Positions 26,689-35,703 of a stretch of 44,298 nt of DNA are shown one piece after another (positions within the stretch are counted from its first letter, which is position 1; each line of letters starts with the position of its first letter). The notes beneath the pieces were generated by a model, which worked only from the letters and a program-made list of their open reading frames with translations, did no database searches and was not told where the DNA came from. Source of the stretch: Allosalinactinospora lopnorensis (GTDB taxonomy: Bacteria > Actinomycetota > Actinomycetes > Streptosporangiales > Streptosporangiaceae); the NCBI RefSeq assembly GCF_000981225.1, contig NZ_LAJC01000049.1:1-44298 (forward strand), in the 5' to 3' direction. Both the position numbers and the translations under genes were made by a program.

Positions 26689-27399
26689 CTACTCGGGGCT
26701 GTCGTCCCCGCTGCCGTTGTCCCCTCCGCCGGGACTATCGGTGCTGTCGCCGCTGCCGTCGTCTCCGCCGCTGTCGCCGCTGCCGTCGTCTCCACCGCTG
26801 TCCCCGCTGCCGTCGTCTCCACCGCTGTCGCCGCTGCCGTCGTCTCCACCGCCGCTGTCGTCCTCGCTGGGATCGGGAGACGGGGTGCAGTCGTCGTCCG
26901 GCACCTCTGCCTCGTCGTCCTCGTTCGCCGTGGTCGGGGCGTCCGGCCGGCCGGGGGTGGTCGGGCACGTCATCGTCATGCCCGACTCTTCGGGCGGTTC
27001 CGTGCCATCCTCGTTCCCGTAGGGGGTGGTGGCGGGCTCGCGGTCGTTCGCGGGGTTCTCCACCTCGTCGGATCCGGAGACCGATGGAGCCGGGCTCTCA
27101 GCCGGCCGATCGCCGCGGTCCTGGCCGGAGGGCGGGCTCTGCTCCGTTCCGGCCGCCGGGAAGAACTCCGGAAGCACCTGCTCCCGGACCTGTGGGGTGC
27201 CGACCAGTACGGACCCCGCGATCGCCGCGGCCGCACCCACGGCCAGGATGGGACGGAGCCATGAGTAGACCAGGTGCTTCTTCTCGGTGCGGGCGCGGAT
27301 CAGATTCAGGGCTTCGGGGGAGGGGTCCACCGAGTCGGCCTCGGCCCGGAGGACGGCGCGAAGCTTCTCTTCAGTGTGGTTGTCGAATGGTTCGGTCAT
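26689..27399 (-). CDS. Single-pass membrane protein coupled to a sigma factor, acidic repeat tail
   Basis: Product of 236 residues with a short cytoplasmic N-terminus (about 1-47), one membrane helix (about 48-67) and a long extracytoplasmic tail rich in Pro, Ser, Asp, Gly and Glu. The tail ends in near-perfect nine-residue repeats (GGDDGSGDS). Its ATG overlaps the sigma-factor stop (ATGA), so the two are translationally coupled. This gene order and topology are typical of a membrane-bound anti-sigma factor or sigma-associated protein, but no recognisable zinc anti-sigma motif (HX3CX2C) is seen; the role is inferred. The repeats may be a wall-spanning or disordered segment. Confidence 0.75.
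   Translation of the reverse strand: MTEPFDNHTEEKLRAVLRAEADSVDPSPEALNLIRARTEKKHLVYSWLRPILAVGAAAAIAGSVLVGTPQVREQVLPEFFPAAGTEQSPPSGQDRGDRPAESPAPSVSGSDEVENPANDREPATTPYGNEDGTEPPEESGMTMTCPTTPGRPDAPTTANEDDEAEVPDDDCTPSPDPSEDDSGGGDDGSGDSGGDDGSGDSGGDDGSGDSGGDDGSGDSTDSPGGGDNGSGDDSPE
26744..26851. repeat. Four 27-bp tandem repeats
   Basis: Four consecutive 27-bp units (26744-26770, 26771-26797, 26798-26824, 26825-26851) differ at only a few positions. They encode the Gly/Asp/Ser nonapeptide repeats of the sigma-coupled membrane protein. Being multiples of three, copy changes keep the frame, so number may vary between strains. Confidence 0.9.
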
Positions 27400-27983
27400 G
27401 TCGTCTGCTCCAGAACCGAGCGGAGGGCGGCGACGCCACGCGCCGTGTGGCTCTTGACCGCGCCACGGCTGATTCCCATGGCACCGGCGATCTGGGCTTC
27501 CGACAGATCGCCGTAGTATCGGAGCACGATGGCCTCTCGCTGCCGTGTGGGGAGTTTGCGGAGGGCTTCAATCACCGCGGCGCGTTCCAGTTCCCCCATG
27601 GCTCCGTGCTCGGCGCTAGGGGCGTCCGGCAGCGCCTTGGGGGCGTGTTTCTCCACGACCGCCCGGTGCCGCAGCACGGACCGGGCCCGGTTGACGACCG
27701 ACTGGCGCAGATACGACAAGGCTTTGTTGGGGTCTCTTAAACGTCGCCATGCTCCGTGCATAGCAACGAACGCGTCCTGGACCACTTCCTCCGCGGTCGC
27801 GAAGTCGCGGACGAGGAGGGTCGCGAGCCGCACCAAGGGCCGGTAGTGCGCACTGTACAGCCGGGTCACGGCCTGGTCGGCGTCCCATTCGACCGCTACT
27901 GGCGCCGCAGAGGCGTCCGCCACCATCGTTTCAGTCACGCTGGTTTGACGCGTGCCCTTGTCGCCGGGTTTACGGAAGGGCAT
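27396..27983 (-). CDS. ECF-type RNA polymerase sigma factor (SigE-like family)
   Basis: Alternative sigma factor of 195 residues. Region 2 is VTRLYSAHYRPLVRLATLLVRDFATAEEVVQDAFVAMHGAWRRL, and region 4 contains LPTRQREAIVLRYYGDLSEAQIAGAMGISRGAVKSHTARGVAAL, with the helix-turn-helix at about 150-185. The start at 27983 is chosen as the last ATG before the conserved core; upstream sequence has no sigma character. The downstream membrane protein begins inside its stop codon. Targets and stimulus cannot be read from the sequence. It resembles actinobacterial SigE-family (TIGR02983-like) factors. Confidence 0.9.
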   Translation of the reverse strand: MPFRKPGDKGTRQTSVTETMVADASAAPVAVEWDADQAVTRLYSAHYRPLVRLATLLVRDFATAEEVVQDAFVAMHGAWRRLRDPNKALSYLRQSVVNRARSVLRHRAVVEKHAPKALPDAPSAEHGAMGELERAAVIEALRKLPTRQREAIVLRYYGDLSEAQIAGAMGISRGAVKSHTARGVAALRSVLEQTT

Positions 27984-28371
27984 ACCTGGTTCTTCTCGTT
28001 GGGGTGTCGGATCCGACGCTGTGGTCCACAGGTCGCGGCCGTAGGATCTCGCCCGGAACGTGTATAACGCACCCCGGTCTCCTCGGATATCGCAAGAATG
28101 CCCCCTGAGACGCGACGACACGACCGAAGTCACGCAAAGGAACAGGATAGCCCGGCAGCAGGGGCGTGGGGTCCCTTGCGGACCACGGCCGGGACCGGAT
28201 GGCCCGGCGGAGTGGTCAGCCCTCACGCTACGCGTGCGGTACGCCTTCATGTGGCTGAAACGGCCGATTCGGACGAGTCCGCGCGGCGGTGACGGCAACG
28301 GGTTTTCGAGGTCACTGCGGCATCATGGGAGGACGAGCGGATACGCCGGGGAGCGAAGGAAAGGGCACAGC
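27984..28371. other. Divergent intergenic region between sigma factor and HIT gene
   Basis: About 390 nt without a supported gene. On the minus strand TTATAC (28067-28062) is a possible -10 for the sigma factor, without a good -35. No terminator or operator palindrome stands out. Confidence 0.35.
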
Positions 28372-28722
28372 ATGAGCGAGTCCGACTGCCTGTTCTGCAA
28401 GATCGTCACGGGCGAAGTGCCTGCTGAGATCGTGCGGGAGGCGGAGCGCACGATCGCGGTTCGCGACATCAACCCGCAGGCGCCGACCCACGTGCTGATC
28501 ATTACGCGGCAGCACTTCACGGACGCCGTCTCGGCGACTCGGGCCGACTCCAAGATCATGGACGAGATTATTCGCGAGGCCCACGAGGTGGCCGCCGCCG
28601 AAGGCGTGACGGAGACCGGCTACCGGCTGGTCTTCAACACCGGTACCGGGGGCGGGCAGACTGTCTTCCACGCACACGGCCACGTGCTGGGCGGGCGCGG
28701 CCTTGAATGGCCGCCCGGGTGA
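28372..28722 (+). CDS. HIT-family nucleotide-binding protein
   Basis: Small histidine-triad hydrolase/transferase, 116 residues, of the HINT type (purine nucleoside phosphoramidase). The N-terminus has the zinc-type Cys pair CLFCKIV, and the C-terminal active-site triad is FHAHGHVLGG (the HXHXH motif). The ATG follows GGAAAGG. Position directly before phoH is conserved in actinomycetes. Physiological substrate unknown. Confidence 0.93.
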   Translation: MSESDCLFCKIVTGEVPAEIVREAERTIAVRDINPQAPTHVLIITRQHFTDAVSATRADSKIMDEIIREAHEVAAAEGVTETGYRLVFNTGTGGGQTVFHAHGHVLGGRGLEWPPG

Positions 28723-28895
28723 AAAGCCCGGGGCCGGTGAACGGTCCGTTGGTAGAATTTCCGGTGACAGCAATCGTTCGCCGGGGCTGCCGGGATCAGC
28801 GTGATCACGGTTGCGGCGGACCAGCGGAATCCGGACACGGCAGAGAACGGCGACGGACGCGAGAGGCAGGGGCGAGACGGCCGCAAGGCCACACC

Positions 28896-29945
28896 ATGGT
28901 CGAGTCAACACAACACAGCACCCAGGTGAAGATCGAGGTGCCCGAAGAGCACACCATGATCAGCCTGCTGGGCTCCGGCGACGAGCTGCTCAAGACGATC
29001 GAGGATTCCTTCGACTGCGACATCCACGTCCGGGGCAACGAGATCACCATCAGCGGCAGCCCCGAAGAGTCCTCCACAGTGGTGCGGCTGATCGAGGAGC
29101 TCCTGGAGCTCGTCGGGAACGGCGCGCACATCACTCCCGACGCCGTGACCCGCACCTTGAACATGCTGCGTTCCCCGGCTGACGAGGAGCGCCCCTCTCA
29201 TGTGCTGACGACGAACATCCTCTCGGCGCGCGGGCGCACCATCCGCCCCAAGACGCTGAACCAGAAGCGCTACGTCGACCACATCGATCGGCACACCATC
29301 GTGTTCGGTATCGGCCCCGCCGGCACCGGCAAGACATATCTGGCCATGGCCAAGGCGGTCAAGGCGCTGCAGAACAAGCAGGTCAACCGGATCATCCTCA
29401 CCCGGCCCGCGGTGGAGGCCGGTGAGCGGCTGGGCTACCTGCCCGGAACCCTGTACGAGAAGATCGACCCGTACCTGCGCCCTCTGTACGACGCGCTGCA
29501 CGACATGCTCGACCCCGATTCGATCCCGAAGCTCATGTCGGCGGGGACGATCGAGGTGGCGCCGCTGGCCTACATGCGGGGGCGCACCCTCAACGACTCC
29601 TTCATCATCCTTGACGAGGCGCAGAACACCTCGGCCGAGCAGATGAAGATGTTCCTCACCCGGCTCGGATTCGGCTCCAAGGTCGTGGTCACCGGTGACG
29701 TCACCCAGGTCGATCTGCCGGGCGGGCAGACCAGCGGCCTGCGCACCATCGAGAACATTCTCGAAGGGATCGACGACATCGGCTTCTGCCGTCTCACCAG
29801 CACCGATGTCGTCCGGCACAAGCTCGTGACCGAGATCGTCGACGCTTACGGGCGCTACGAGAGTGAGCAGGGCGACCGTTCGGCGGCCAGGCGCGGCCGG
29901 CCCGCGTCGGCCGACACCGACGACGCGGCCGGAAACGCCGGATGA
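28896..29945 (+). CDS. phoH: PhoH-like ATPase
   Basis: Cytoplasmic P-loop ATPase of the PhoH family, 349 residues, associated with RNA metabolism through its conserved neighbours YbeY and Era. An N-terminal KH-like segment (about 20-90) precedes the ATPase domain with Walker A GPAGTGKT (140-147) and Walker [11 protein letters not shown] (Asp240); further family motifs are [17 protein letters not shown] and [11 protein letters not shown]. The ATG at 28896 is preferred as the first start before the conserved sequence. TAGAAT at 28753-28758 may be a -10 within the 173-nt gap from the HIT gene. The C-terminal 25 residues are disordered and Ala/Asp-rich. Confidence 0.95.
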   Translation: MVESTQHSTQVKIEVPEEHTMISLLGSGDELLKTIEDSFDCDIHVRGNEITISGSPEESSTVVRLIEELLELVGNGAHITPDAVTRTLNMLRSPADEERPSHVLTTNILSARGRTIRPKTLNQKRYVDHIDRHTIVFGIGPAGTGKTYLAMAKAVKALQNKQVNRIILTRPAVEAGERLGYLPGTLYEKIDPYLRPLYDALHDMLDPDSIPKLMSAGTIEVAPLAYMRGRTLNDSFIILDEAQNTSAEQMKMFLTRLGFGSKVVVTGDVTQVDLPGGQTSGLRTIENILEGIDDIGFCRLTSTDVVRHKLVTEIVDAYGRYESEQGDRSAARRGRPASADTDDAAGNAG

Positions 29946-30007
29946 CACCCGGCGCGGGGCGGTGCCCCGTGCGGGGCCTCACGAACAGATAGGCGCGCTG
30001 AGCAACC

Positions 30008-30502
30008 ATGAGTATTGACGTCGCGAACGAGTCCGGCGTCCCCGAGGACGAGACGCGGCTGGCCCGACTGGCGCGCTTCGTCCTCGACGGCATGCGGATC
30101 CACCCGCTCGCGGAGCTGTCCATCGTCCTGGTGGGCGAGGAGCCGATGACCGAACTCCATGTGCGATGGATGGACGAGCCCGGGCCGACCGACGTTCTGT
30201 CGTTTCCGATGGACGAGCTGCGTCCCGGCGGTCCGGAGCGCGTCTCCGAGCCGGGCGTGCTCGGCGACGTGATCATCTGTCCGCAGGTGGCCGCGCGTCA
30301 GGCCAAGAAGGCCGGCCACAGCACGCGGGACGAGATCGACCTGCTGTGCACGCATGGCATCCTGCATCTCCTCGGCTACGACCACGCCGAGCCCGATGAG
30401 CACAAGGAGATGTTCGCCCTGCAGCGTGAGCTGCTCATAGGCTGGCGGGAGAGCGAGGCGGCGCAGGCCGGGGAAGACATAGACGAAGATACCGTCCGAT
30501 GA
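30008..30502 (+). CDS. ybeY: Endoribonuclease YbeY
   Basis: Metal-dependent RNase involved in 16S rRNA maturation and ribosome quality control, 164 residues. The zinc site is [17 protein letters not shown] (pattern HGXLHLXGYDH), preceded by the conserved [11 protein letters not shown] and LGDVIICP. The C-terminus is acidic. The stop overlaps the start of the CBS-domain gene (ATGA), indicating coupling. Gene order phoH-ybeY-CBS-era is conserved across actinomycetes. Confidence 0.97.
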   Translation: MSIDVANESGVPEDETRLARLARFVLDGMRIHPLAELSIVLVGEEPMTELHVRWMDEPGPTDVLSFPMDELRPGGPERVSEPGVLGDVIICPQVAARQAKKAGHSTRDEIDLLCTHGILHLLGYDHAEPDEHKEMFALQRELLIGWRESEAAQAGEDIDEDTVR

Positions 30503-31839
30503 TGGACCCGTGGATCGCTTTCAGCGCCGCGATCCTGTTTTCCCTGGTCGCGGCGTTCTTCGTGAGTGCCGAGGTCGCGGTCACCCGGGCGGCGCGGATG
30601 GGGCCGGAGGGAGTCCCGCGGGCCGAGGGCAGGGGGCAGCGGCGGCTGGACACCGTGGCCGCCGATCCCACCCGCTACCTCAACCTCATCCTGCTGCTGA
30701 GGGTGGGCAGCGAGGTGCTGGCGACACTGGCGCTGGCGGCCGGCTTCATCGGTCGGTTCGGTTTCGGCTGGCTCGCCATCGCGCTGACCGCTGTCGTGAT
30801 GACCCTGGTCGACTACGTCCTGATCGGGGTTACGCCGCGGATCCTGGGCCGGCAGTTCGCGCAGTCCATCGCGCTGACCAGTGCCGCCGTCGTCGCGCCG
30901 GCGGCGCTGGTGCTGGGACCGGTCGCGCAGGGCCTGGTCCGTGTCGGCCGCTCGCTGACCCCGCGCGGACCGGGGGAGCGCGAGGGACCGTTCACCAGCG
31001 AGGAGGAACTGCGCCGACTGGTCGACCTGGCGGAGCGGGGCCACGTGATCGACGCCGACGAACGGCAGATGATCCAGTCGGTGTTCGAGCTCGATGACAC
31101 CTCCGTGCGGGAGGTGATGGTCCCGCGCACCGACATCGTCTTCGTCAACAGCGAGGCCAGGGTGGACGAGGCGCTCTCGCTGGCCCTGCAAAGCGGCTTC
31201 TCCCGGATACCGGTGACCGGGGAGGACGAGGACGACGTCGTCGGCATCGTCTACCTCAAGGACCTGGTCGCCCACATGTACGAGCAGTGGGCCGGCGAGC
31301 CGGAGGCGGCCGGAACGTTCACCGTGCGCGACGCCATGCGCGTCGCGTCCTACGTCCCCGACTCCAAGCCCATCGACGAGCTGCTGCGGGAGATGCAGCG
31401 GCAGCGGATCCACGCCGCTGTCGTGATCGACGAGTACGGCGGTACAGCGGGGCTCGTGACGATCGAGGACATCGTCGAGGAGATCGTCGGGGAGATCACT
31501 GATGAGTACGACGACGAGGTTCCGCCGATCCAGCGGCTCGGGGAGGACCGGGCGCGCGTCACCGCCCGGCTGCCGCTGGGCGAGCTCGCCGAGTTGTTCG
31601 AGGCGGAGTTGGACGCTCCCGACGTGGAGACCGTCGGGGGGCTGCTGGCCTACGCGCTGGGACGGGTGCCCGTCAGCGGCTCCCAGGCCGTCTACGCTGG
31701 TTTGCGGCTGACGGCCGAGGACGGCGCGGCGGACCGGAACCAGACCGCGACGGTCCTGGTGGAGAAGATGTGGGACCCCGGCGACCAGAACGGCGACACC
31801 GGCGGCGCCTGGCCTCCGGTACCGTCGCCCCCGCAGTGA
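30499..31839 (+). CDS. CNNM/HlyC-CorC family membrane protein with CBS pair
   Basis: Membrane protein of 446 residues, possibly involved in divalent cation transport. Domain order: DUF21/CNNM transmembrane region (about 1-165, three to four helices), linker, two CBS domains (about 200-335; motifs [65 protein letters not shown]) and a CorC_HlyC domain (about 355-430). It starts within the ybeY stop codon. Older annotations call it hemolysin; that name is misleading. Closely coupled with ybeY and followed by the CDA-like gene. Confidence 0.93.
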   Translation: MMDPWIAFSAAILFSLVAAFFVSAEVAVTRAARMGPEGVPRAEGRGQRRLDTVAADPTRYLNLILLLRVGSEVLATLALAAGFIGRFGFGWLAIALTAVVMTLVDYVLIGVTPRILGRQFAQSIALTSAAVVAPAALVLGPVAQGLVRVGRSLTPRGPGEREGPFTSEEELRRLVDLAERGHVIDADERQMIQSVFELDDTSVREVMVPRTDIVFVNSEARVDEALSLALQSGFSRIPVTGEDEDDVVGIVYLKDLVAHMYEQWAGEPEAAGTFTVRDAMRVASYVPDSKPIDELLREMQRQRIHAAVVIDEYGGTAGLVTIEDIVEEIVGEITDEYDDEVPPIQRLGEDRARVTARLPLGELAELFEAELDAPDVETVGGLLAYALGRVPVSGSQAVYAGLRLTAEDGAADRNQTATVLVEKMWDPGDQNGDTGGAWPPVPSPPQ

Positions 31840-31866
31840 TCACGTGATTTCGAGGAGAGCCGACCT

Positions 31867-32217
31867 GTGAGCGACACCGCCGACCCGAGCATCGGCCCCG
31901 AGGACCAGAAGCTCATCACGCTCGCCCGGGCCTCTCGCGCCCGCAACGGTGCGCCCGAAGGGGCGGCGGTACGGGACGAGACCGGCCGCACCTACGTGGC
32001 GACCACGGTCGCGCTTCCCTCACTGCGGCTCTCGGCGCTGCGGGCTGCCGTCGCCGCCGCCGTCTCCGGTGGCGCGGAGTCCCTGGAGGCGGCCGCGGTG
32101 GTCACCGAAGCGGAGCAGCCGGCCGATGAGGACATGGCGGTGGCCGGCGATCTGAAAGCCGCGAGCGTGGTTCTCGCCGCGCCGGACGGTACGCCGGCGG
32201 CCGTCAGGCACCTGTGA
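31867..32217 (+). CDS. Cytidine deaminase-like protein lacking the zinc site
   Basis: Short protein of 116 residues at the place where a cytidine deaminase-like gene is found between the CBS gene and era in actinomycetes. The fold pattern is recognisable (GAAVRDETGRTYVATTVALPSLRLSALRAAVAAAVSGGA), but the catalytic C/HAE and PCXXC motifs are absent: the equivalent of CAE reads LRLSALRAA and no cysteine occurs anywhere in the product. It is therefore almost certainly not a deaminase; a structural or regulatory role is possible. GTG 31867 follows AGGAGAG. The next gene, era, starts 51 nt after its stop. Confidence 0.75.
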   Translation: MSDTADPSIGPEDQKLITLARASRARNGAPEGAAVRDETGRTYVATTVALPSLRLSALRAAVAAAVSGGAESLEAAAVVTEAEQPADEDMAVAGDLKAASVVLAAPDGTPAAVRHL

Positions 32218-32268
32218 GTGCCGGGCCGCGCGGTTCCGTTCGCTGTGAGAACGCGTGAGACTGGGAAA

Positions 32269-33225
32269 ATGAACGACCTCGATCTTGAGAAACTGCGGGT
32301 GCCGCTCACGATGCCCTCCTACCCTGAGGGTTTCCGTAGCGGGTTCACCTGTTTCGTCGGGCGGCCGAACGTGGGCAAGTCGACGCTGATGAACGCGCTC
32401 GTGGGCCAGAAGGTGGCCATCACCAGCACCCGCCCGCAGACCACGCGGCGCACCGTCCGCGGCATCGTGCACCGCGAGGACGCGCAGCTGATCATCGTGG
32501 ACACCCCCGGGCTGCACAAGCCCCGCACCCTGCTCGGGGAGCGGCTGGACAGCCTGGTGCGCTCCACGCTGGTCGAGGTCGACGTGATCGGGTTCTGCGT
32601 CCCGGCCGACGAGCCGATCGGACGGGGGGACACCTACATCGCCCGCGAACTCGCGGCGCAGCGCCAGACTCCGGTGGTCGCCCTGGTCACCAAGACCGAT
32701 ACCGTCGGCAAGGACCGGGTGGCCGAGCAGTTGCTGGCGGTGTCGGAGCTGGGCGAGTGGTCCGACATCGTCCCGGTCTCGGCGGAGTCGGGGGAGCGGC
32801 TGGACGTCGCGGCCGATGTCCTGTGCTCCTACCTGCCGGAAGGCCCCCCGCTCTATCCGGACGGCGATCCCACTGACGAGCCCGAGGAGATGCTGGTCGG
32901 CGAGCTCATCCGGGAGGCGTCCCTGGAGGGGGTGCGCGACGAGCTCCCGCACTCGATCGCCGTTGTCGTTGAGGAGATGGCTCCGCGGGAGGACCGGGAG
33001 CTCATCGACATCTACGCCTCGCTCTACGTGGAACGCCCGAGCCAGAAGGCCATCGTCATCGGCAACAAGGGAGCACGGCTGCGCGAGGTCGGATCCCGCG
33101 CCCGCAAGCAGATCGAGGCGCTGCTGGGCACCCGGGTCTACCTGGACCTGCGGGTGCGTGTCGCCAAGGACTGGCAGCGCGACCCCAAGAAGCTGCGCAA
33201 GCTCGGGTTCGACCAGCAGACCTGA
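32269..33225 (+). CDS. era: GTPase Era
   Basis: Essential ribosome-assembly GTPase that binds 16S rRNA, 318 residues. GTP motifs are GRPNVGKST (G1), TTRRTV (G2), DTPG (G3) and TKTD (G4); the C-terminal KH domain contains VIGNKGARLREVGSRARKQIEALLGTRVYLDLRVRV. ATG 32269 has GGGAA just upstream. GTG 32218, which overlaps the preceding stop, and ATG 32311 are alternatives, so the exact start is uncertain by up to 17 residues in the first case. Hairpin terminator follows at 33248-33277. Confidence 0.96.
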   Translation: MNDLDLEKLRVPLTMPSYPEGFRSGFTCFVGRPNVGKSTLMNALVGQKVAITSTRPQTTRRTVRGIVHREDAQLIIVDTPGLHKPRTLLGERLDSLVRSTLVEVDVIGFCVPADEPIGRGDTYIARELAAQRQTPVVALVTKTDTVGKDRVAEQLLAVSELGEWSDIVPVSAESGERLDVAADVLCSYLPEGPPLYPDGDPTDEPEEMLVGELIREASLEGVRDELPHSIAVVVEEMAPREDRELIDIYASLYVERPSQKAIVIGNKGARLREVGSRARKQIEALLGTRVYLDLRVRVAKDWQRDPKKLRKLGFDQQT

Positions 33226-33247
33226 GCCGCCGTGTCCGGCGGCCCCG

Positions 33248-33277
33248 CCCCGCTCGGAACGCCGTTTCCGAGCGGGG
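33248..33277. terminator. Bidirectional terminator between era and iclR
   Basis: Perfect 12-bp stem: CCCCGCTCGGAA (33248-33259) and TTCCGAGCGGGG (33266-33277) with a 6-nt loop. It separates era from the convergent IclR-family gene, ending 10 nt before that gene's stop. Confidence 0.75.
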
Positions 33278-33286
33278 TCGCGGCGG

Positions 33287-34105
33287 TCAGCTCTGGTTGT
33301 TGAGGTCGCCGGCCAGACTGAGCGCGACCCTCTGCACGATCGGCGCGGCCTTGTCCACGAAATCCCAGCTGACCCGGGCCTCCGGGCCGGAGATCGAGAC
33401 CGCCATCATGGCCGGTCCCCCCTGCACGGGCACCGCGACGCAGCGGACACCGATCTCCTGCTCCCCGTCATCGATGGCGAACCCCTGATCGCGGATGTGC
33501 GCCATCTCGGCGGCGAACGCCTGCTGTGTGGTGATGGTGCGGTCGGTGGCGGCGGGCATTCCGGTGCGGCGCACGGTCGAGAGCGCCTCGTTCTCGGGAA
33601 GCTGGGCCAGCAGTGCCTTGCCGACCGCGGCCGAGTGCGGCAGCACCCGGCGGCCGACCTCGGTGAACATCCGCATCGCGTGCGGTGAGGGGACCTGGGC
33701 GACGTAGACGACCTTGTCGCCGTCGAGCATCGCGAGGTTCGCGGTCTCGCCCAGTTCGTCGACGAGCTGCGCCAGGTGGGGCCGGGCCCAGGTGCCGAGC
33801 ATGCGCGACGCGCTCTCGCCGAGACCGATCAGCCGGGGCCCGAGGGCGTAGCGGCGTGACGGCAGTTGCCGGACATACCCGTTGTCCACCAGGGTGCGGA
33901 TGAGGCGGTGGATGGTCGGAAGCGGCAGCCCGGAGGAGTCGGCCAGCTGGCTCAGCGAGATCTCGCCGCCGGCGTCGGCCATGATCTCCAGCAGCGCGAA
34001 CGCGCGGTCCAGTGACTGCACGCCGCTGGGGCGGCTCCGGGAGTCGGGTTCACCCTCTACGTTGCCGGTATGGTTACCACCGGTCGCTGTCTGTGACGTT
34101 GCCAA
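33287..34105 (-). CDS. IclR-family regulator, probable AllR of ureide catabolism
   Basis: Transcription factor of 272 residues. The winged helix-turn-helix lies at about 25-95 (VQSLDRAFALLEIMADAGGEISLSQLADSSGLPLPTIHRLIRTL) and the IclR effector domain follows (RMFTEVGRRVLPHSAAVGKALLAQLPE, IDDGEQEIGVRCVAVPV). By recollection it closely resembles Streptomyces AllR, which represses allantoin genes. The window contains an allantoinase and a racemase-like/NCS1 operon, which fits. The start is TTG 34105; no ATG precedes the conserved part and a GTG at VQSLDRAF would be a shorter alternative. It is divergent from the aldolase-family gene, and a candidate operator lies at 34179-34193. Confidence 0.85.
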   Translation of the reverse strand: MATSQTATGGNHTGNVEGEPDSRSRPSGVQSLDRAFALLEIMADAGGEISLSQLADSSGLPLPTIHRLIRTLVDNGYVRQLPSRRYALGPRLIGLGESASRMLGTWARPHLAQLVDELGETANLAMLDGDKVVYVAQVPSPHAMRMFTEVGRRVLPHSAAVGKALLAQLPENEALSTVRRTGMPAATDRTITTQQAFAAEMAHIRDQGFAIDDGEQEIGVRCVAVPVQGGPAMMAVSISGPEARVSWDFVDKAAPIVQRVALSLAGDLNNQS

Positions 34106-34178
34106 AGCTCTCTAGCTCCCATCACGTGACCACTCCGACGGGTCGCTCGGGTGGCGGTCACTCTCTTCGGAGTTCTCA

Positions 34179-34193
34179 TTCTGCGATACGGAA
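34179..34193. promoter_or_regulatory. Candidate IclR operator between iclR and aldolase gene
   Basis: TTCTGCGATACGGAA matches the perfect palindrome at 11736-11750 (TTCCGCATTACGGAA) at 12 of 15 positions and retains near-palindromic arms. It lies 74 nt before the IclR-family start. A nearby AT-rich stretch, TATATAAAAA at 34289-34298, may hold the promoter of the aldolase gene. Binding by the adjacent protein is inferred. Confidence 0.5.
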
Positions 34194-34346
34194 GCAGCAG
34201 CCGGTAACCCCTTTCGCGATGACGCCTGCGTGGGTCTCACTACCTTTGCCGCCTCTTGTAGTTCCGAATCGTAAAAGTTAGTGTCCGGTATATAAAAACT
34301 ATCTGAGCTTCTGTCGGCCCGGCCGGGCCGGGAAGGGACATGTGTA

Positions 34347-35647
34347 GTGGGTGTGCAGCGCTCCGGGGCGGCGAATGGCAACAGTATGACCGGAGGCGGC
34401 CTCGACGAGCTGAACGACGCTCTGGACACGCGGCTCGCCGACGCCGACGCCCGGCTGCTGGAGCGGTACCCGGGCGAGTCGGGGCGCCGCCAGCCGGTCC
34501 ACACGGTCTACATACCCGCCGACCGGATCCGCGCCGGGATCACCCGGGAGTGGGGCGAACAGGCCATTCGATCGCTGGAGCGGTTCGCCCCCGATGCGCC
34601 CGCCCTGGCCGCGGCCACCGGCCTGGACGAGGCGGCCGTCGCCGACTGCCTGCCGCGGGTGCACGACAAGCTGCGCGCCGAGCCCGTGGAGGACCTCCGG
34701 ATCGACCTGGAGGACGGCTACGGCGACCGCCCCGACGGCGAGGAGGACGAGCACCTCCGTGCCGCCGCCCGGGCCTTTGCGCCGACCTCGCCGCGGGGCA
34801 GGCGCCGCCGTACTTCGGCCTCCGGATGAAGGGGATGGAGGCCGCCGGCCGGCGCCGCGGGGTGCGCAGCCTGTCCATGTTCCTGGACGTCCTGCTGGAG
34901 GGGACCGGAGAGCTCCCGGGGGGCTTCCGTATCACGTTGCCCAAGATCACCTCGGTGCAGCAGGTCGAGGCGATGGTCTGGCTGGTCACAGAGCTGGAGA
35001 GGCGGCTCGGGATCCCCGAAGGCCGTCTCGGGTTCGAGCTGCAGATCGAGACTCCGCAGTCGCTCCTCACCCCTGACGGCGCGGCCGCCGCGGCGCGGAT
35101 GATCCACACCGGGGCGGGCAGGGTGACCGCACTGCACTACGGCACCTACGACTACAGTGCCGCGTGCGGCGTGACCGCGGCGTTCCAGAGCATGGCGCAT
35201 CCGGTGGCCGACCACGCCAAGGCCGTCATGCAGCTCGCGGCGGCCGGGACGGGGGTGTGGCTCTCGGACGGTTCCACCAACGTGCTGCCCGTGGGGTCCG
35301 CGGAGCAGGTGCGCGCGGCCTGGCGGCTGCACGCCGGGCTGGTCCGCCGGTCGCTGGAGCGGGCCTACTACCAGGGGTGGGACATGCACCCGCACCAGTT
35401 GCCGACCCGCTACCTGGCCACCTACGCGTTCTACCGCGAGGCGTTCGCGCCGGCCGCGGAGCGTCTCAAGGCCTATCTCGGTGCGGGCAGCGACGGCGTC
35501 CTCGACGAACCGGCGACCGCCCAGGCGCTGGCCTCGGCACTGGTCCGCGGGCTGCGGTGCGGGGCGCTGAGCGAGGACGAGGTCACCGGGGCCACCGGGG
35601 TGGACGCCGCGGTCCTGACCGGCTTCGCCAACCGCCGGGTGGGCTGA
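34347..35647 (+). pseudogene. HpcH/HpaI aldolase / citrate lyase superfamily protein, frame broken once
   Basis: Member of the malate synthase/citrate lyase beta superfamily (the DUF6986-like group, by recollection). Motifs include RIDLEDGYGDR with the metal/acid cluster, LPKITSVQQVEAMVWLVTELERRLGI, LGFELQIETPQSLL, TALHYGTYDYSA and GWDMHPHQLPTRYLATYAFYREAF. The frame changes near 34780; adding one G or C between FA and ADLAAGQAPPYFGLRMKG gives 433 residues. GTG 34347 has AAGGGA 8 nt upstream; ATG 34386 is an alternative without one. Divergent from the AllR-like gene, it may handle a glyoxylate-derived product of ureide breakdown; that is inference. Confidence 0.82.
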
Positions 35648-35703
35648 CCCCGGCTCCCGCGGGCGCGCCCACGGTTTCCGCCTGTGACGCAGAGGCCGCG
35701 CCG

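Noticed and set aside
26744-26851. Possible CRISPR-like repeats
   Set aside because: The 27-bp units are directly adjacent without spacers and encode an in-frame peptide repeat.
28714-28732. CCCGGG-N7-CCCGGG hairpin at the end of the HIT gene as a terminator
   Set aside because: Only a 6-bp stem that overlaps the stop codon; transcription probably continues to phoH.
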